A DNA stretch of 64,000 nt from Mariannaea sp. PMI_226 (GCA_024336345.1 JANFOG010000011.1:434001-498000), one strand, 5' to 3'; positions 11,212 to 21,720 are shown, numbered from the stretch's first letter. Numbers and translations: made by a program. Notes: generated by a model not told the origin, from the sequence alone.

Positions 11212-11871
11212 ATGGCTGTGCTAGTTTTATTTACCATGGCCCTGGCCATTTCTTCTGGTGTTTCTGCCAAGCCTGTGTTTGGTTTTGACAGCTCCGTCGC
11301 TGACGCTGTTGAGACTCGAAGCTTTGGTGGTAACAGTGTTATTCCAGTTAGCATCCCTACCGGTTTCGGTACTACTGGTCTCGACTTCGGTGGTGGTCAT
11401 CATCATCATACGCCCGGCAGCGGATTCGATAGCGGCCACACCTCTGGTGCTTTGTTTCATGGTCATCATACCCCCGGAGGCAGACACCACACTCCAGGCA
11501 GTGGTCACCACAGCCATGGCGGTTGGCATCACACTCCTGGCGCTGGTTTTGGCAGTGGACAACACACACCTGGCCCGATTCACTTCACTGGTACGCTAAG
11601 TGAAAATTTTGAGGGCAGCCAGCCTACTGGTACTTTCTCCGGTGGTTTTGAAGGTGGCCGACCTGGTGGCGCTTTCACTGGTGGTTTCGAGGGCCACCGA
11701 CCAACAGGCACCCCCACTGGAAGTTTTGAGGACGGCCATCCTACTGGCATCCGTCCAACTGGAGGCAACGGGGACGAGGGTGATCACACAGGCTTTCCCG
11801 GCGGCTCCTTCACTGGCGCTTTCCGGACCCTCCCAACCTCCTTTCTCACCGAGACTCGCGCCAGCTCTTGA
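11212..11871 (+). CDS. secreted His/Gly-rich repeat protein
   Basis: A 219-residue intronless protein. Residues 1-19 form a signal peptide (MAVLVLFTMALAISSGVSA, cleavage probably before KP). A short mixed segment follows, then two different repeat blocks. The first (about 60-121) has five H-T-P-G units, most preceded by two to four His and separated by Gly/Ser spacers. The second (about 132-184) has four units of 13-14 residues of the form F-E-G-x-x-P-T-G-T-x-x-G. No cysteine is present in the repeats, so it is not a hydrophobin or a CFEM protein. The His clusters could bind metal ions; the Gly/Pro/Thr content suggests an extended, possibly O-glycosylated wall or matrix protein. No Kex2 Lys-Arg sites separate the repeats, which argues against a multi-peptide precursor. 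The family was not recognised. It is convergent with ORC6, 139 bp apart. Confidence 0.75.
   Translation: MAVLVLFTMALAISSGVSAKPVFGFDSSVADAVETRSFGGNSVIPVSIPTGFGTTGLDFGGGHHHHTPGSGFDSGHTSGALFHGHHTPGGRHHTPGSGHHSHGGWHHTPGAGFGSGQHTPGPIHFTGTLSENFEGSQPTGTFSGGFEGGRPGGAFTGGFEGHRPTGTPTGSFEDGHPTGIRPTGGNGDEGDHTGFPGGSFTGAFRTLPTSFLTETRASS
11398..11575 (+). repeat. coding repeat: five His-Thr-Pro-Gly units
   Basis: In-frame degenerate repeat inside the secreted protein. The HTPG core recurs five times with Gly/Ser/His spacers of 6-18 residues; codons differ between copies, so this is an established repeat rather than a fresh duplication. Confidence 0.7.
11605..11764 (+). repeat. coding repeat: four Phe-Glu-Gly-type units
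   Basis: Four consecutive units of 13-14 residues with consensus F-E-(G/D)-x-x-P-(T/G)-G-(T/A/I). The units directly follow the HTPG block and share no obvious ancestry with it. Confidence 0.7.
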
Positions 11872-12010
11872 GGGACGCTCATTCTCCTCATATCGGAACC
11901 TGACATGACAGACCGATGGGGCGTGTGTGAGAGGAAAATAAAGAATAACGAAGGACATGGGTTGGTGGTTGTATAATCTAAGTCGAGAAGCTGGTATTTG
12001 TGATGATTCA

Positions 12011-13216
12011 TTATTTATCTATATCCATGGCAGTGTTTGTAGTTGTCAATGAATTGATCCTGGTGAGCATCGACTCTTTCCAAATTTTGTAATCAGCCCG
12101 TTTTGCCTCGCTGAGAAAATCGTACTTGTCTTGAAACATTGTGTCTGCACGTTTGATCTGCATCTTGGGCAGAGCATCCTCGTCCATCATATCCACATCA
12201 TCCAGCTGGCTGCGCTGAGTTAGCTTTACGACATCAACAATGCCCTGATACCAATCATCATTTAGCCAACCACGCTCATTTACCTGAGCAACAGCATCAT
12301 CGAATTCCTTCGTCTTGAGACTAGTGAATCCGTCCCAGCTATCTTCATCCGAGTTCCCGACAGTTACTTCTTTCCGAGCTCTAGATAGTAAAGTTATTAT
12401 TTCCTCTCGCACAGGAAGATAGCCGTTTCGGTCAACGGCCTCTCCAGAAGCAAGAGCCCGGACTCGCATGGTGACATAGAAATAGATGGCGGCTAATAGA
12501 CCCGTGATATGCTGAAGCACCCAGCTATCATCCGTTTTTCTTCCGGCAGGTATTACTATAGCTTCCATGCCAGCCAGAATCGTTGGGGCTAACTTTTTGT
12601 GGTTGGTTTCTTGGCAGATAAATCGGGTGGTAGGTTGAATCCACGAGTGAAGGCCATTTTCAGATACGGCCGTAGAGGCTTTCTTGGCCGATTTTTTAGG
12701 TGTTCCAGTCGTAGTCTTACTTGGGGTTCGCCACTGGGCAAGGGTGCTCTCTTTAGTTGGTGTTGCACGAGAAGGGACTCGAGTTGCAGAAGCGGGTGAG
12801 TCTCCGAGGTTCTTTAGTCTTGAGCTTGGCGTTCGCACTCGACCAGAGGGTGTTCGGGGTGCTGATGCAGAATTGGGCAGAATGTTGTCCAGGTGGGTGT
12901 ACAATCGTTTATAGAGACGAGGAGGAATTGGCGGTCGAGGATCGATCGGTGGGAGATCGAGTTGAATCTTGAGTCTTGAAGAGTTAGTAGATGTCAAGAA
13001 AGCTGTTGAATCCACATGGCAAAGATACCTATCACAAGCAATGTTGGCACAAGCATAGTGTCTCGCAATTTCCTCATCGGCCTTGAGAGTGCTTGCGCGG
13101 TGCATAGATTGAGCTAGAAGAGAGTTGGCAAGCTCAATCAGAGGCTTGGGAAGATCTGTAGAAAGTTGTGGCATTAAGGAGAGCAACACCTGGTCGAGTT
13201 GAGTTTGGCGACTCAT
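12011..13216 (-). CDS. ORC6: origin recognition complex subunit 6
   Basis: The N-terminus reads as Orc6: an MPQLSTDLPKPLIELANSLL segment, then SMHRASTLKADEEIARHYAC, and a LDLPPIDPRPPIPPRLYKRL block, which is the TFIIB-like cyclin-fold region of fungal Orc6. A basic Ser/Thr/Pro linker (about 95-180) with several S/T-P-x-K/R sites would suit CDK phosphorylation. The C-terminal part has a further helical domain and an acidic DDVDMMDEDALPKM segment. Orc6 is part of the ORC that marks origins and helps load MCM. A 54-bp intron (12975-13028) with GTATCT donor, an ACTAAC branch site and CAAG acceptor is probable; removal joins CDR to LKIQLDLPP and gives 383 residues. The frame stays open without splicing, so a naive model would be 401 residues. 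Confidence 0.88.
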   Translation of the reverse strand: MSRQTQLDQVLLSLMPQLSTDLPKPLIELANSLLAQSMHRASTLKADEEIARHYACANIACDRYLCHVDSTAFLTSTNSSRLKIQLDLPPIDPRPPIPPRLYKRLYTHLDNILPNSASAPRTPSGRVRTPSSRLKNLGDSPASATRVPSRATPTKESTLAQWRTPSKTTTGTPKKSAKKASTAVSENGLHSWIQPTTRFICQETNHKKLAPTILAGMEAIVIPAGRKTDDSWVLQHITGLLAAIYFYVTMRVRALASGEAVDRNGYLPVREEIITLLSRARKEVTVGNSDEDSWDGFTSLKTKEFDDAVAQVNERGWLNDDWYQGIVDVVKLTQRSQLDDVDMMDEDALPKMQIKRADTMFQDKYDFLSEAKRADYKIWKESMLTRINSLTTTNTAMDIDK

Positions 13217-14012
13217 TTTGGCTTAAGCAGCTGCCGCTGTGAGCTTGAGATGATGCTGATGACGTTGTAAAGCAATAATGGAAAAGTCCCCTGGACCAAG
13301 AAAGTCGATGTCACTCATTGACTGAACGCGGTTCGGTTGACGCGTGGGGCATGGGAAGATGGGGCGACTCTTACGCCAAGTCACGGGGCAAGACAGGGGC
13401 AGCTCAGGTACCTGCAAGTTGGGCCGGCTCTTATCAATCAACTCTACACTCCTTAACTCTCGGGTACACTGGGAACCTGACGCTGTTGGCAAGATTTATC
13501 ACTAAATAAATCAATAAAAAACACTGGAGTTTCCTACCAAACATTTGCCTCAATCATCCAAAACTCCGACTGCTGTGATTGTGGACGTGCGATCCCACAA
13601 TACGAAATGGGCGCTCTTGTGACATTCCAAGCTGTCCATTGGACGGCTACTACATAGTATGTATGTAGAACGTCCATCGCACTAACTTGAGTGTTTCCCA
13701 AATTAGCGGCCGGTCGAGGCCCCCAAGTCCACCGTAGCAGGTTACCTAGGAGGCGTGCTCACCGTTAGGTGGCCGTTCCACCCTTGATCATCCCCACAGC
13801 GTAAGGTATTGCGACAGTGGACACGACCACACGACCAACGAGGTAACTTCGTAAAACGAATCGCTCAAAACCTCCTTTTAAAAAAACAAACCATTCTCTC
13901 CTCATCTTCCACCAGGTTTCTCTTGCTCAAACTCCGTCGATTCCACACTCGCCTTTTCAATTGTGTCCGAAGAGCCAACAGGACTACAGCTCGCAAAGCC
14001 ACCCCTCCGAAG
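13217..14012. other. divergent promoter region, ORC6 and EF-hand gene
   Basis: A 796-bp spacer between two divergent starts. It holds CT-rich leader sequence before the EF-hand gene, but no gene-like frame or obvious TATA box. Confidence 0.5.
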
Positions 14013-14686
14013 ATGCGTTCAAGTATCGTCAGCGTCGCCGCACTCGCCGGCCTTGCTCTTGCGCCTGGTGGCGTAAACGGGCACCAACCTGCTGTCCCTG
14101 CGAACGCAGACTGGATGACGAAGCACATGGCTGGTATGTTTCAATGGCAGGCGCTTCTTGCAGTGCCTTGAGCTTTTTTTTCTGACAAATGTCTTTGGCA
14201 GAGGAGCACCACATGGACAATTGGGACGCAGGTGCTTTCTTCGCTCTCCACGACTACAACAGCAACGGAGTATGGGAGGGTTCCGAGCTCCAGCGCACGT
14301 ACGGACTCATGGATGTGTCGAATAAGGATATGAGCCCCGCCAAAAGAGAAGAAGTTTTGCAGACTCTCCTCCATCTCCTCGACCTAAACAACGATGGCGA
14401 GGTCAGTCGCAACGAATTCCTGACCTTCATAAAGGATGGCAAGACACTTCCTGACTTGAACACTGGCCCCGGCCATCACGGCGACGACGAGTATGAGTAC
14501 GAAATTCACCACTGGGAAAAGTACCACGACGAAAACACAAAGCTCGAGGACTTGACACACCCCGAAGATATTGAGCATTTCAAGAAACATGAGGAGATGG
14601 AAGCTGAGGAGGAACGCCTCGCCAACTTGAACACGATCTCCATTATCGAAGCAAACATTCCCCAAAAGTTCCGAAGGCAGTCTTAG
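14013..14686 (+). CDS. secretory-pathway EF-hand protein, Ssp120-like
   Basis: Two exons (14013-14133, 14202-14686) give 201 residues. Residues 1-23 are a signal peptide (ending GGVNG). Two canonical EF-hand loops are visible: DYNSNGVWEGSE (near 57-68) and DLNNDGEVSRNE (near 100-111), both with D-x-N-x-(N/D)-G and a final Glu. An acidic His/Glu-rich helical tail follows (HHGDDEYEYEIHHWEKYHDE and more). This matches the nucleobindin/Cab45-like Ssp120 family of yeast and fungi, calcium-binding proteins of the early secretory pathway (established for the family). There is no HDEL at the C-terminus, which ends FRRQS, so retention would need another means or a partner. Exon joining inside a Glu codon keeps frame. 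The tail-to-tail distance to TRM12 is only 147 bp. Confidence 0.88.
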
Positions 14687-14833
14687 TTAAAGATAGTGTT
14701 GTTGTGTCCGTCTGTTTTTTTATTTTTTACTATTTCCCACTTGTGCAAACAAGTTGTATACGGGTTTGGGCGACATGTATGATATCATGACAGAGTATGA
14801 TCTGCACTTTAGATAATATCTCTATTACGACTG

Positions 14834-16006
14834 CTATTGACAGCTAGAATTTGTTGTAATATGAACGTCGAAGACACAATGCCACACGCCTGGCGCAAAC
14901 GTTTTGACTAATTCGATATGTTCGGCCACTGCTGTCTTTTCTTGCTTGCCACCAGTCCAGCCTTCGAACCGCTGCTGGATTTCGGTCCGCCTAGTCTCAG
15001 TGTCGTGAACGCCAACGTTCTCGTGAAGATGTAGCCATGTCTCTGATGATGGTACGCACATGTCCCAAGAATCCTTCCACGTCGGTTCGCTCGTAGGCAG
15101 GAAGCCGCAGTTGATATGCCTAATCTCTCGAGCCACTCCTTGCGATTGTAGTGACTGTATGCGTTGCAGGGCCTTTTCGTTGGTCTCAAGAAACACAATA
15201 ATTTGCTCTCTTCCAGCGACAATTTCATCGACTGGTCGGAGCAAGTCCTGGCCTTGGACAATTCTTACGGTCCACTTATTGGCATTCGCACCTCTTCGGA
15301 GACCCTCGACGCTCCAAGGGTTGATCTCCCAGCAAAGCACCCTCAACCCAAGACGCGCATACGAGAAAACAAAATATCCAATGCCTGCATAGAGGTCGAC
15401 CGCCCAAGGAATCTCGGGAAAATTCTTGTTTGATCTGTTGAGCATGCCCTTGTCCATGTCAAGCAATCTAGCTTTCTCTTTGACATTCCCCCTGCTGAAC
15501 ATGGTCCATCTTGGCGCCCAAGTCTGAAAGATGCCGTTCTGCTTCGTCGATACCCAGAGAGCCTTATCAAAATCGTTCTTTTTTGGTTTTTCCGCTTCCA
15601 CTTCACCTGAGCCAAAATCGCCGTACAGCATGCGGAGCCCACTCGGGCTCCTCATGACATTTTCATCAGCAGTCCCATCGTTGCGCAGCGGAATGCCCTC
15701 GTTCACCGCTAAATGAGTCAAGGTATCTTTTCCCTGAGCAGATATCTCTTTCAAAATCAGGGACCATAGCTGAGCGGCTGAATCCCGGCCAGCGTTGTGT
15801 AAAACCGTGGTCCAGATGCTGGTTGTGAAGCTTCCTGATGGAAGCAATGCCATTGGCTCATAAACTGTAAAGCGCTTCGGCGCGCTGTTTAATAGGTCGT
15901 CCTTCACTCCATGGTCACTAAGTCCTACCACTACAGGAATCGAAGATAACCAGGTCTGCACTGCCGACTGGATGGGAGTTGCCTTGGGTGCCTTTGGCTT
16001 GGGCAT
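14834..16006 (-). CDS. TRM12: tRNA wybutosine-synthesising protein 2 (TYW2/Trm12)
   Basis: A 390-residue single-exon protein. The class I SAM-binding core is visible near residues 205-250: IPWAVDLYAGIGYFVFSYAR, then GLRVLCWEINPWSVEGL, and a RRGANANKW segment typical of the TYW2/Trm5 group. TYW2 transfers the alpha-amino-alpha-carboxypropyl group of SAM to the wyosine intermediate at G37 of tRNA-Phe. It is an aminocarboxypropyl transferase rather than a methyltransferase (established for the family). The N-terminal half has a WTTVLHNAGRDSAAQLW segment and a MRSPSGLRMLYGD stretch; a short acidic/basic insert (EVEAEKPKKNDFDK) interrupts the region before ALWVSTKQNGIFQTWAPRWTMFS, a family-typical block. 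The start at 16006 is the first ATG and gives a natural basic N-terminus. Minus strand, convergent with the EF-hand gene. Confidence 0.88.
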   Translation of the reverse strand: MPKPKAPKATPIQSAVQTWLSSIPVVVGLSDHGVKDDLLNSAPKRFTVYEPMALLPSGSFTTSIWTTVLHNAGRDSAAQLWSLILKEISAQGKDTLTHLAVNEGIPLRNDGTADENVMRSPSGLRMLYGDFGSGEVEAEKPKKNDFDKALWVSTKQNGIFQTWAPRWTMFSRGNVKEKARLLDMDKGMLNRSNKNFPEIPWAVDLYAGIGYFVFSYARLGLRVLCWEINPWSVEGLRRGANANKWTVRIVQGQDLLRPVDEIVAGREQIIVFLETNEKALQRIQSLQSQGVAREIRHINCGFLPTSEPTWKDSWDMCVPSSETWLHLHENVGVHDTETRRTEIQQRFEGWTGGKQEKTAVAEHIELVKTFAPGVWHCVFDVHITTNSSCQ

Positions 16007-16350
16007 GTTTGTGTGGGGAGTAAAATTCTATGCTAGCGGTGTGGTTCACCAAGCTACGACATTCATATATGTAATCTGTAAACCACCCTGAGATCAATCG
16101 TCAAAGCATCCGCAAATTCAGCAATTCTGACACCAAGTGACAGACAAACTGGAAAAAACCAATTCACGGCGAAGCACACTACTTGAGAAGTCGGCTCTAT
16201 GTTTCGTTTAATGCTCAAAGTCAATTATCGATGATTCTAGCCAAATAACCATTTCCCACTGAAGTTCACCTCAAGTCCATGGGTATCTTGACCCTATGCT
16301 ATTCTACATGCAACACCAAGCCATTTCATCCTTTATGTGTACGTCATTCA
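16007..16350. other. spacer, TRM12 promoter and PP6 3' end
   Basis: 344 bp between two minus-strand genes; nothing gene-like. It should carry the TRM12 promoter and the PP6 3' UTR. Confidence 0.5.
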
Positions 16351-17726
16351 TCACAAGAAGTAGTCACCAGGTCCTCTCCTACCAGAGGGGACGTGTCTTT
16401 GGTCGTCGGGTACAGCTGAGAAGATACTAAACTTGGGGTTAAGGCCCTTGTCGACAGCCATGATAGACGCAACATTGCCACAGCGGTAGCAGTAGTTTGG
16501 AGCTGACCAGACTGTTACGACAGAGTTCTCGGGGAAATGATACTGGGTTTTGTGTCAGTTCAAGTTCAGAGGATATGGGGCATGGATTTCGCACCTTGTA
16601 TCCTTCATTCACTAGCTGATGTGCTCGCGCAATCAGCTTCAAGCCGTTGACGTGATTAAATTCCGTTGCCACCTTGTCACCAAACAGCCAACCTGCACCA
16701 CGTGGACTGACAGCCCACGTCTCGACATCTTCTGGATCTGACCACACAAGGTCACAGAATGCGCCTTCATGCGGAATCTCTTGGGCACGGGCGACCACAC
16801 GGATCTGGTCAATAGTCCTGATCTCGGGACTCAAGCCTCCGTGAACGCAAAGAATCTCGCCGTCGATAATGGCAGCGAGAACGAGGAAATCAAAGACATG
16901 GCAACAAGCCTTCCAGACCGACGCATTACCGTACTTAGTCTGGCATTCCTCGTAAAACCCGTATACTTGAGTAATCTGTCTCGATTCGTGGTTTCCACGA
17001 ACCAGAATTATTCGGTCGGGGTATCTGCACAAATTGTCAGTAGAGAACTCATATCTGTATATCGAGGATCGCGCACTTGGCCTTTAAGCACATGAGTAAT
17101 GTGAATGTCTCCAAGCTGAAATATCCTCTATCGACGAAATCTCCAAGGAAGATGTAGCGGGTCTCAACACTTTGGCTGTGGGTTGCGTTGACGCTGACTC
17201 CAGAATCCAGCCGCTCTGCTATGGTCGCATCGGGGTCGTCTTCCGTCTCGACTTCCACCTCCTCTGTGTCATCGGCTCTGCTGGTAGTCGGGGCATCCCC
17301 GGAAGCCCTTATCTTCTTCCTCAGTTTAGGATTTGTGATTTCGGTAGGCGGTTCGATGTCGTCCGAGGTGATCACGTTTGTTGCAGTCTTGGGCGCCTGG
17401 ACGTTTGATTCGCCAGGCATGCCGCCAGACACTCGGAAGAGCTCGAGAAGATCGTAGAACTGGCCATGGATGTCGCCGCATACCGTGACGGGGGTGCAGA
17501 CCGGCTGAATGTTTGATTCTAGGCAGCGAGTCAGGGAAGGGCAACAGGATTACTTCAGATGACAGGAAGGCTCACCTTCCATCAAAATCTCTTTGACCTT
17601 CTCACACAACTCTTTCATCGCTCTCTCGGGCAGGTAGTGGCACTGTTTGGCCTCCTCCAGCCACTCATCAATCCCAGCATTGGGCCCCAAGTTGGCAGGG
17701 CCCGGTCGAGGCACGTTTGAAGCCAT
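16351..17726 (-). CDS. SIT4: Ser/Thr phosphatase PP6/Sit4 catalytic subunit
   Basis: Four exons on minus (17576-17726, 17077-17518, 16595-17024, 16351-16542) give 404 residues. All PPP signatures are present: [30 protein letters not shown], a [20 protein letters not shown] block, RAHQLV, and [12 protein letters not shown]. The C-terminus is GDYFL; the terminal Leu is the site usually carboxymethylated in PP2A-like enzymes. The closest subtype is PP6/Sit4 ([28 protein letters not shown] and GWLFG are PP6-like, not PP4-like). Sit4-type enzymes act with SAPS/Sap subunits in G1/S control, TOR signalling and actin or wall integrity (family knowledge). The unusual part is an insertion of about 80 residues, acidic and Ser/Thr-rich, between the [19 protein letters not shown] region and [11 protein letters not shown]. 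It also has an 18-residue Pro-rich N-terminal extension. Confidence 0.92.
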
Positions 17727-18313
17727 GATCTGGCATACCCCGTCGCGGAAGGGCAAGGAAAACTGGGCGGCGGGGAATAGTATGAATAGATACCAACCCA
17801 AGCGATGCAAAGCGATGCGGTTGGTACCTTGAGCCTCTCGGTGGCCCTCGCAGACTCACTGGGGGTGGGTCGTTTGCTAATGGAGGGGTGCATGTGGGTT
17901 GGGTCGTGAGACGGCCGGCAATTCCTCGGCGCCCAGGGGTCAAGACAGCGATTGGGTCGTCTCTAAGATTGCGTTTGCACAAGGTCACTTTCCGAGTCTG
18001 CGAGTAGGATACCCCCAAGGGTAATTTTCTTGGTGTCTTATCAGCCAGCCTGGCCATCTAAGCTCGTAATCCATCAAGAGACTCTTTTTTCACTGCTTCA
18101 ACCCCTCATGAAGCACAGCGTGGACATTCTCGCCCGGTCTGGCTAATCGCATATTCACCGAATCTGCCCCACCGCCACCCCGGCGGGGCACCTCACAGGT
18201 TATCAGAGACTCGTCAAGTCTTGAAGGTCAATTGATACCGAGCCCTCCAGGTTGAACATCAGTATTTTGAACACATCACATCGCCACCATCTGGCTTGGT
18301 TCCGGCATGCACA
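17727..18313. other. divergent promoter, PP6 and UPF3
   Basis: 587 bp between the two divergent start codons. Contains a GC-rich patch (CCCCGGCGGGG-like near 18176) but no recognised element or coding frame. Confidence 0.5.
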
Positions 18314-20385
18314 ATGTCACCACAGTCTCCCAAAGTCCTGTCTCGTCGGGCTAATGGGGCTGGTTCTGCCTCGGCGGGTCAGGCAAATGAATCCGTCAAG
18401 GTGAGGCCATCTGAATCTCACAAAGCGCATGTAATTTTCATAAAACTAACCCAGATCAGAGCAAGGGATCTCACGAAGGCAAATCATCCAACAAAACTCG
18501 TCGAGGAAGAGGCTCAAGTGCCAAATCCAGCGAACCTTCAAAGGTGAGGACATCATCGCCAGTGGAAAGAAATGAATCGTCAGCTGATGAAACTTAAGAA
18601 TGCAACTGAGGGTGACGCCCCCAAGCCAGCTAAACCAAAGCCTCAAAATGAAGGCGAAAAACTCGTTGTTCGCCGACTCCCACCTGGAATGACTCAGCCA
18701 GAATTCATCTCGATCTTAGGGAATGAATGGGAAGCAGGCAAGGGAAAAGTCGATTGGTTCTCTTTTGCGCCGGGCAAGATTTCTCAAGAGTATGCGTAAA
18801 AAGTCCATGCCGAAAACATCTCATTGGCTGACCTAAGATATCAAGCCCTTCGAAGCCCTCTAGACCCGGCCGCGCCTATATCCATCTCATGAAGAAAGAT
18901 GATATCATGACTCTGAGCGAGGTTGTTCGAACCGCCACCTGGGAAGATGCCAAGGCTACATTTACGAGCCCAGCTCTGATCGGACCACCGGCAGTTGAGT
19001 TTGCCATCTACAAGAAGGTTCCAAGCAACAAGAAGCGAACCGATGCACGACAAGGCACTATTGATCAAGATCCTGAGTTTATGGCATTTCTGGAGGATCT
19101 CGCTAATCCTGCGCCATTGAAGGATGCTACAGATGCTGACGAAGCAGAAGATGCTGCAAAAGCGGAAGTAAAGGTCACAACGACCCCACTAATTGAGTAT
19201 CTCAAAGAAAAGAAGGCAAGCAAGGCCAAGGAGGCCGCGTCTTCAAAGGCATCCAAGGGCGAATCCAGGGGTAAAGGCAAGGGAGCATCCAAAGACGATG
19301 AGTCGGCAAAGAAGAAAGGCAAGGAGTCTAAGACTGATAAAGCGCCCAAAGAGACCGTCAAAATTCTCACGAAGAAGGCCGCCAGTGAGCAACCAGCTGC
19401 TGCTGCCAAGAACACAGCCACCCAGGCGAAAGAATCAAGCGCAGCAGAGGCAGCGCCCAAGAGTCGACGTGCTGGCATCGCTGCGGCAGCCCGAATTCTT
19501 CAGCGAGATCTGGGCCTAAGTCCTGGGAGTGCGCATAGGAAGGCACGCCAGGATGCAGCAAAGTCCGATACCAGCACCAAGGCTGCATCAACCAAGGAAT
19601 CTAACACTTCGGCGACTGCTACTGAGCGACCAGCTTCGCCAGCTAAGCCATCCGATGCTCCTGCTCCTGCTCCTGCTTCCAAGAACAGAAACGCCAAAGA
19701 GCCTGCTTCAAAAGCACAAGCTTCTAATCGCAGGAACCGAGGGGGCAAAGTCTCTGAAAAAGGTAAAGCTACAGAGACGACACCTGCAACCCCACCTGTG
19801 GTTCTCCTCAAGAAGGGTGACAATATCGAGATGGCCAGTCCCTCTACACCTGCTCCACCAGCACAGGCTCCGACTCAAACATCCACCTCCAAGGCGGCAT
19901 CAGGATCCTCTGGTGGTACTAAGGCCGCTTCGAACAACAATAACAATAACAGCAAGTCGCAAAAGAAGGCTCCTCTCGTTACGCCCGATGCAACCCGTGG
20001 ATTTGTCAAGCATGCCAATCCTTCCCAGGGAGTTACAGAGGCATTGCTCAAGCAATCACTCGAGATATTTGGAACCATTACCTTCGTTGAGATTGATAAA
20101 CGTAAAGGTTTTGCTTACGTTGACTTTGCCGAACACGAGGGTCTGGTCAAGGCTGTGTCAGCTAGCCCTATCACTGTCGCTCAAGGTACAGTCCAGGTGC
20201 TGGAACGCAAGGAAAAGAAGGCTGCAGCCACACCTGCAACCCCTGCAGCGGGATCACCCGCCCCGAACACAGCAGAGAAGCCATCTGGGCGTGGTCGACG
20301 CGGCCGAGGAGGTGGCGGCAAGGGGAATACCTCCAACACTAACACCAACCAAGCTGCTACGCCTGCCGCAAGCAATGGCGGTTGA
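18314..20385 (+). CDS. UPF3: nonsense-mediated decay protein Upf3
   Basis: Four exons (18314-18400, 18460-18543, 18599-18789, 18846-20385) give 633 residues. The Smg4/UPF3 RRM-like domain spans about 77-210: KLVVRRLPPGMTQPEF, VDWFSFAPGK, the splice-restored SRPGRAYIHLM, then VEFAIYKKVP, RQGTIDQDPEFMAFLE. This domain binds the UPF2 MIF4G region in nonsense-mediated mRNA decay. A long Ala/Lys/Ser-rich disordered linker follows (about 215-500). A second RRM-like domain is near 503-576 (RGFVKHANPS, IFGTITFVEIDKRKGFAYVDF, with an RNP1-like KGFAYVDF), then an RG-rich patch (GRGRRGRGGGGKG) near 600. The C-terminal RRM and RG box are not part of yeast or human UPF3 as I know them. Acceptor choice in exon 2 (after GATCAG) gives the open frame; a nearer AG gives a premature stop. 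Confidence 0.88.
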
Positions 20386-21720
20386 GACAGGAGAACAAAA
20401 AGGACTTGACGAGATTTCTGAATTTGAACATCTCTAGCATCAGTGCAGCTTGGAGAAACGATATTTGCGAGAAGGACCCTGTCGACTGGCTACAATGCTG
20501 GTTTGTCCCAAACCTATTTGCAATGTCGCCCACAGCGTAGGCCTAGGGTTGGTGAACCCATGCAGCGCGTCTGTCATTGAACGTTTTCAGCCTGACAGCA
20601 CGTAGATGGAACTCAACGACAATTTTGGCCGCTGTTAGGCTCAGCACAGGCAAGCTTCGCCAGGCACGACAACCACGATATCGCATTGCGAGGAACGTGA
20701 GTTGGCACAAGCCCAGGTCAGGGCTTTGTAGCCTCATTTTTAAATATCAGAAAGGAGGCCGCTCTTAGTGAGAGGAGGAGGATTAGTAGATCAGAGCGGA
20801 AAAGAAAAGATTAGCTGATATCGAGGACATTATCGGGACCACGATCTCATGATCCGACTTGTGATTTCTCTTTGTCTTGATTCAATCGTAAACCATCACC
20901 AACCCTACGTTCGCGTCTTCGTGTGGCATGACTAGGTTCAGGCAGGGCATACGCAGATCTCAGCGAAGACATGACGTGGCAAAGTGCGGGACGGGCCGAA
21001 GATCAAGAGCCAGTCGTTGCAAGACGCGTGCATGAACGAAAGTCGGCAGTAAACTTGTAGATGGGAGTCCCAGGATATTGTCTGCCACTTGGGCTAATCA
21101 TGTAGGTATTTAGCAATACCTGGTACATGCTACCCTATTTTATCAACATGGACCAATTCGCGATGAGAGGCACGGGGTCACAAACGCCCACGCAAGGAGC
21201 TGCACAATGAACACAAAGAATTCATATTGAAGTAACATGATTGCAATTTTTCGAAAAAAATTTGAATAACGAAAAGAAAAAAAAACCAACTAAAACATCA
21301 TCTCGGTCAAAAAGCTCGCTAGCTATCCTATCCAAAAAGAAGAAGAAAAAAATCCGCTGGGAATCGAATCCCAATTTCAAGGACCACCAGTGAAGGAGGT
21401 TTCCCCAAGAACAACGATAAGAATGATGAGAAAAAAAAAAAAGAACAAAAAGTGCAAGTCTATCTATTGGTATTTTCCCAGAAAACAATCCAGAAGCCCA
21501 CTTGGAAAAGAAGACAACAAAAACAAGAACATATTTCCATCCATCCCTTTTTGGGTGCGTGTCACCCTTGGACTCTTTTGTGTATGCCAAACCCCCAAAT
21601 GCGCCGGCAAAAAAAAATTCCATCCTGTTCCCTTGTCATCGTTTCCTTTTTTTACATGTACAGTTACATGCGACCATTCGAATCTATCATTCGTCCTTTT
21701 TTGTTGCCAAAATGCTTCCC
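20386..21720. other. convergent intergenic region
   Basis: Lies between the 3' ends of UPF3 (+) and the split-barrel gene (-). It contains A-rich and T-rich tracts on the right side and no supportable gene. A tRNA-like hairpin at about 21357-21372 was examined and rejected. Confidence 0.5.

Noticed and set aside
19065..20437. Long antisense and alternate-frame open frames over UPF3
   Set aside because: They are shadows of the Ala/Lys/Ser-rich coding frame, whose repetitive codons keep other frames open.
21350..21425. tRNA-like T-arm (minus strand) followed by a T-run like a Pol III terminator
   Set aside because: The hairpin loop is six bases rather than seven and no matching acceptor stem, D-arm or anticodon arm was found upstream.
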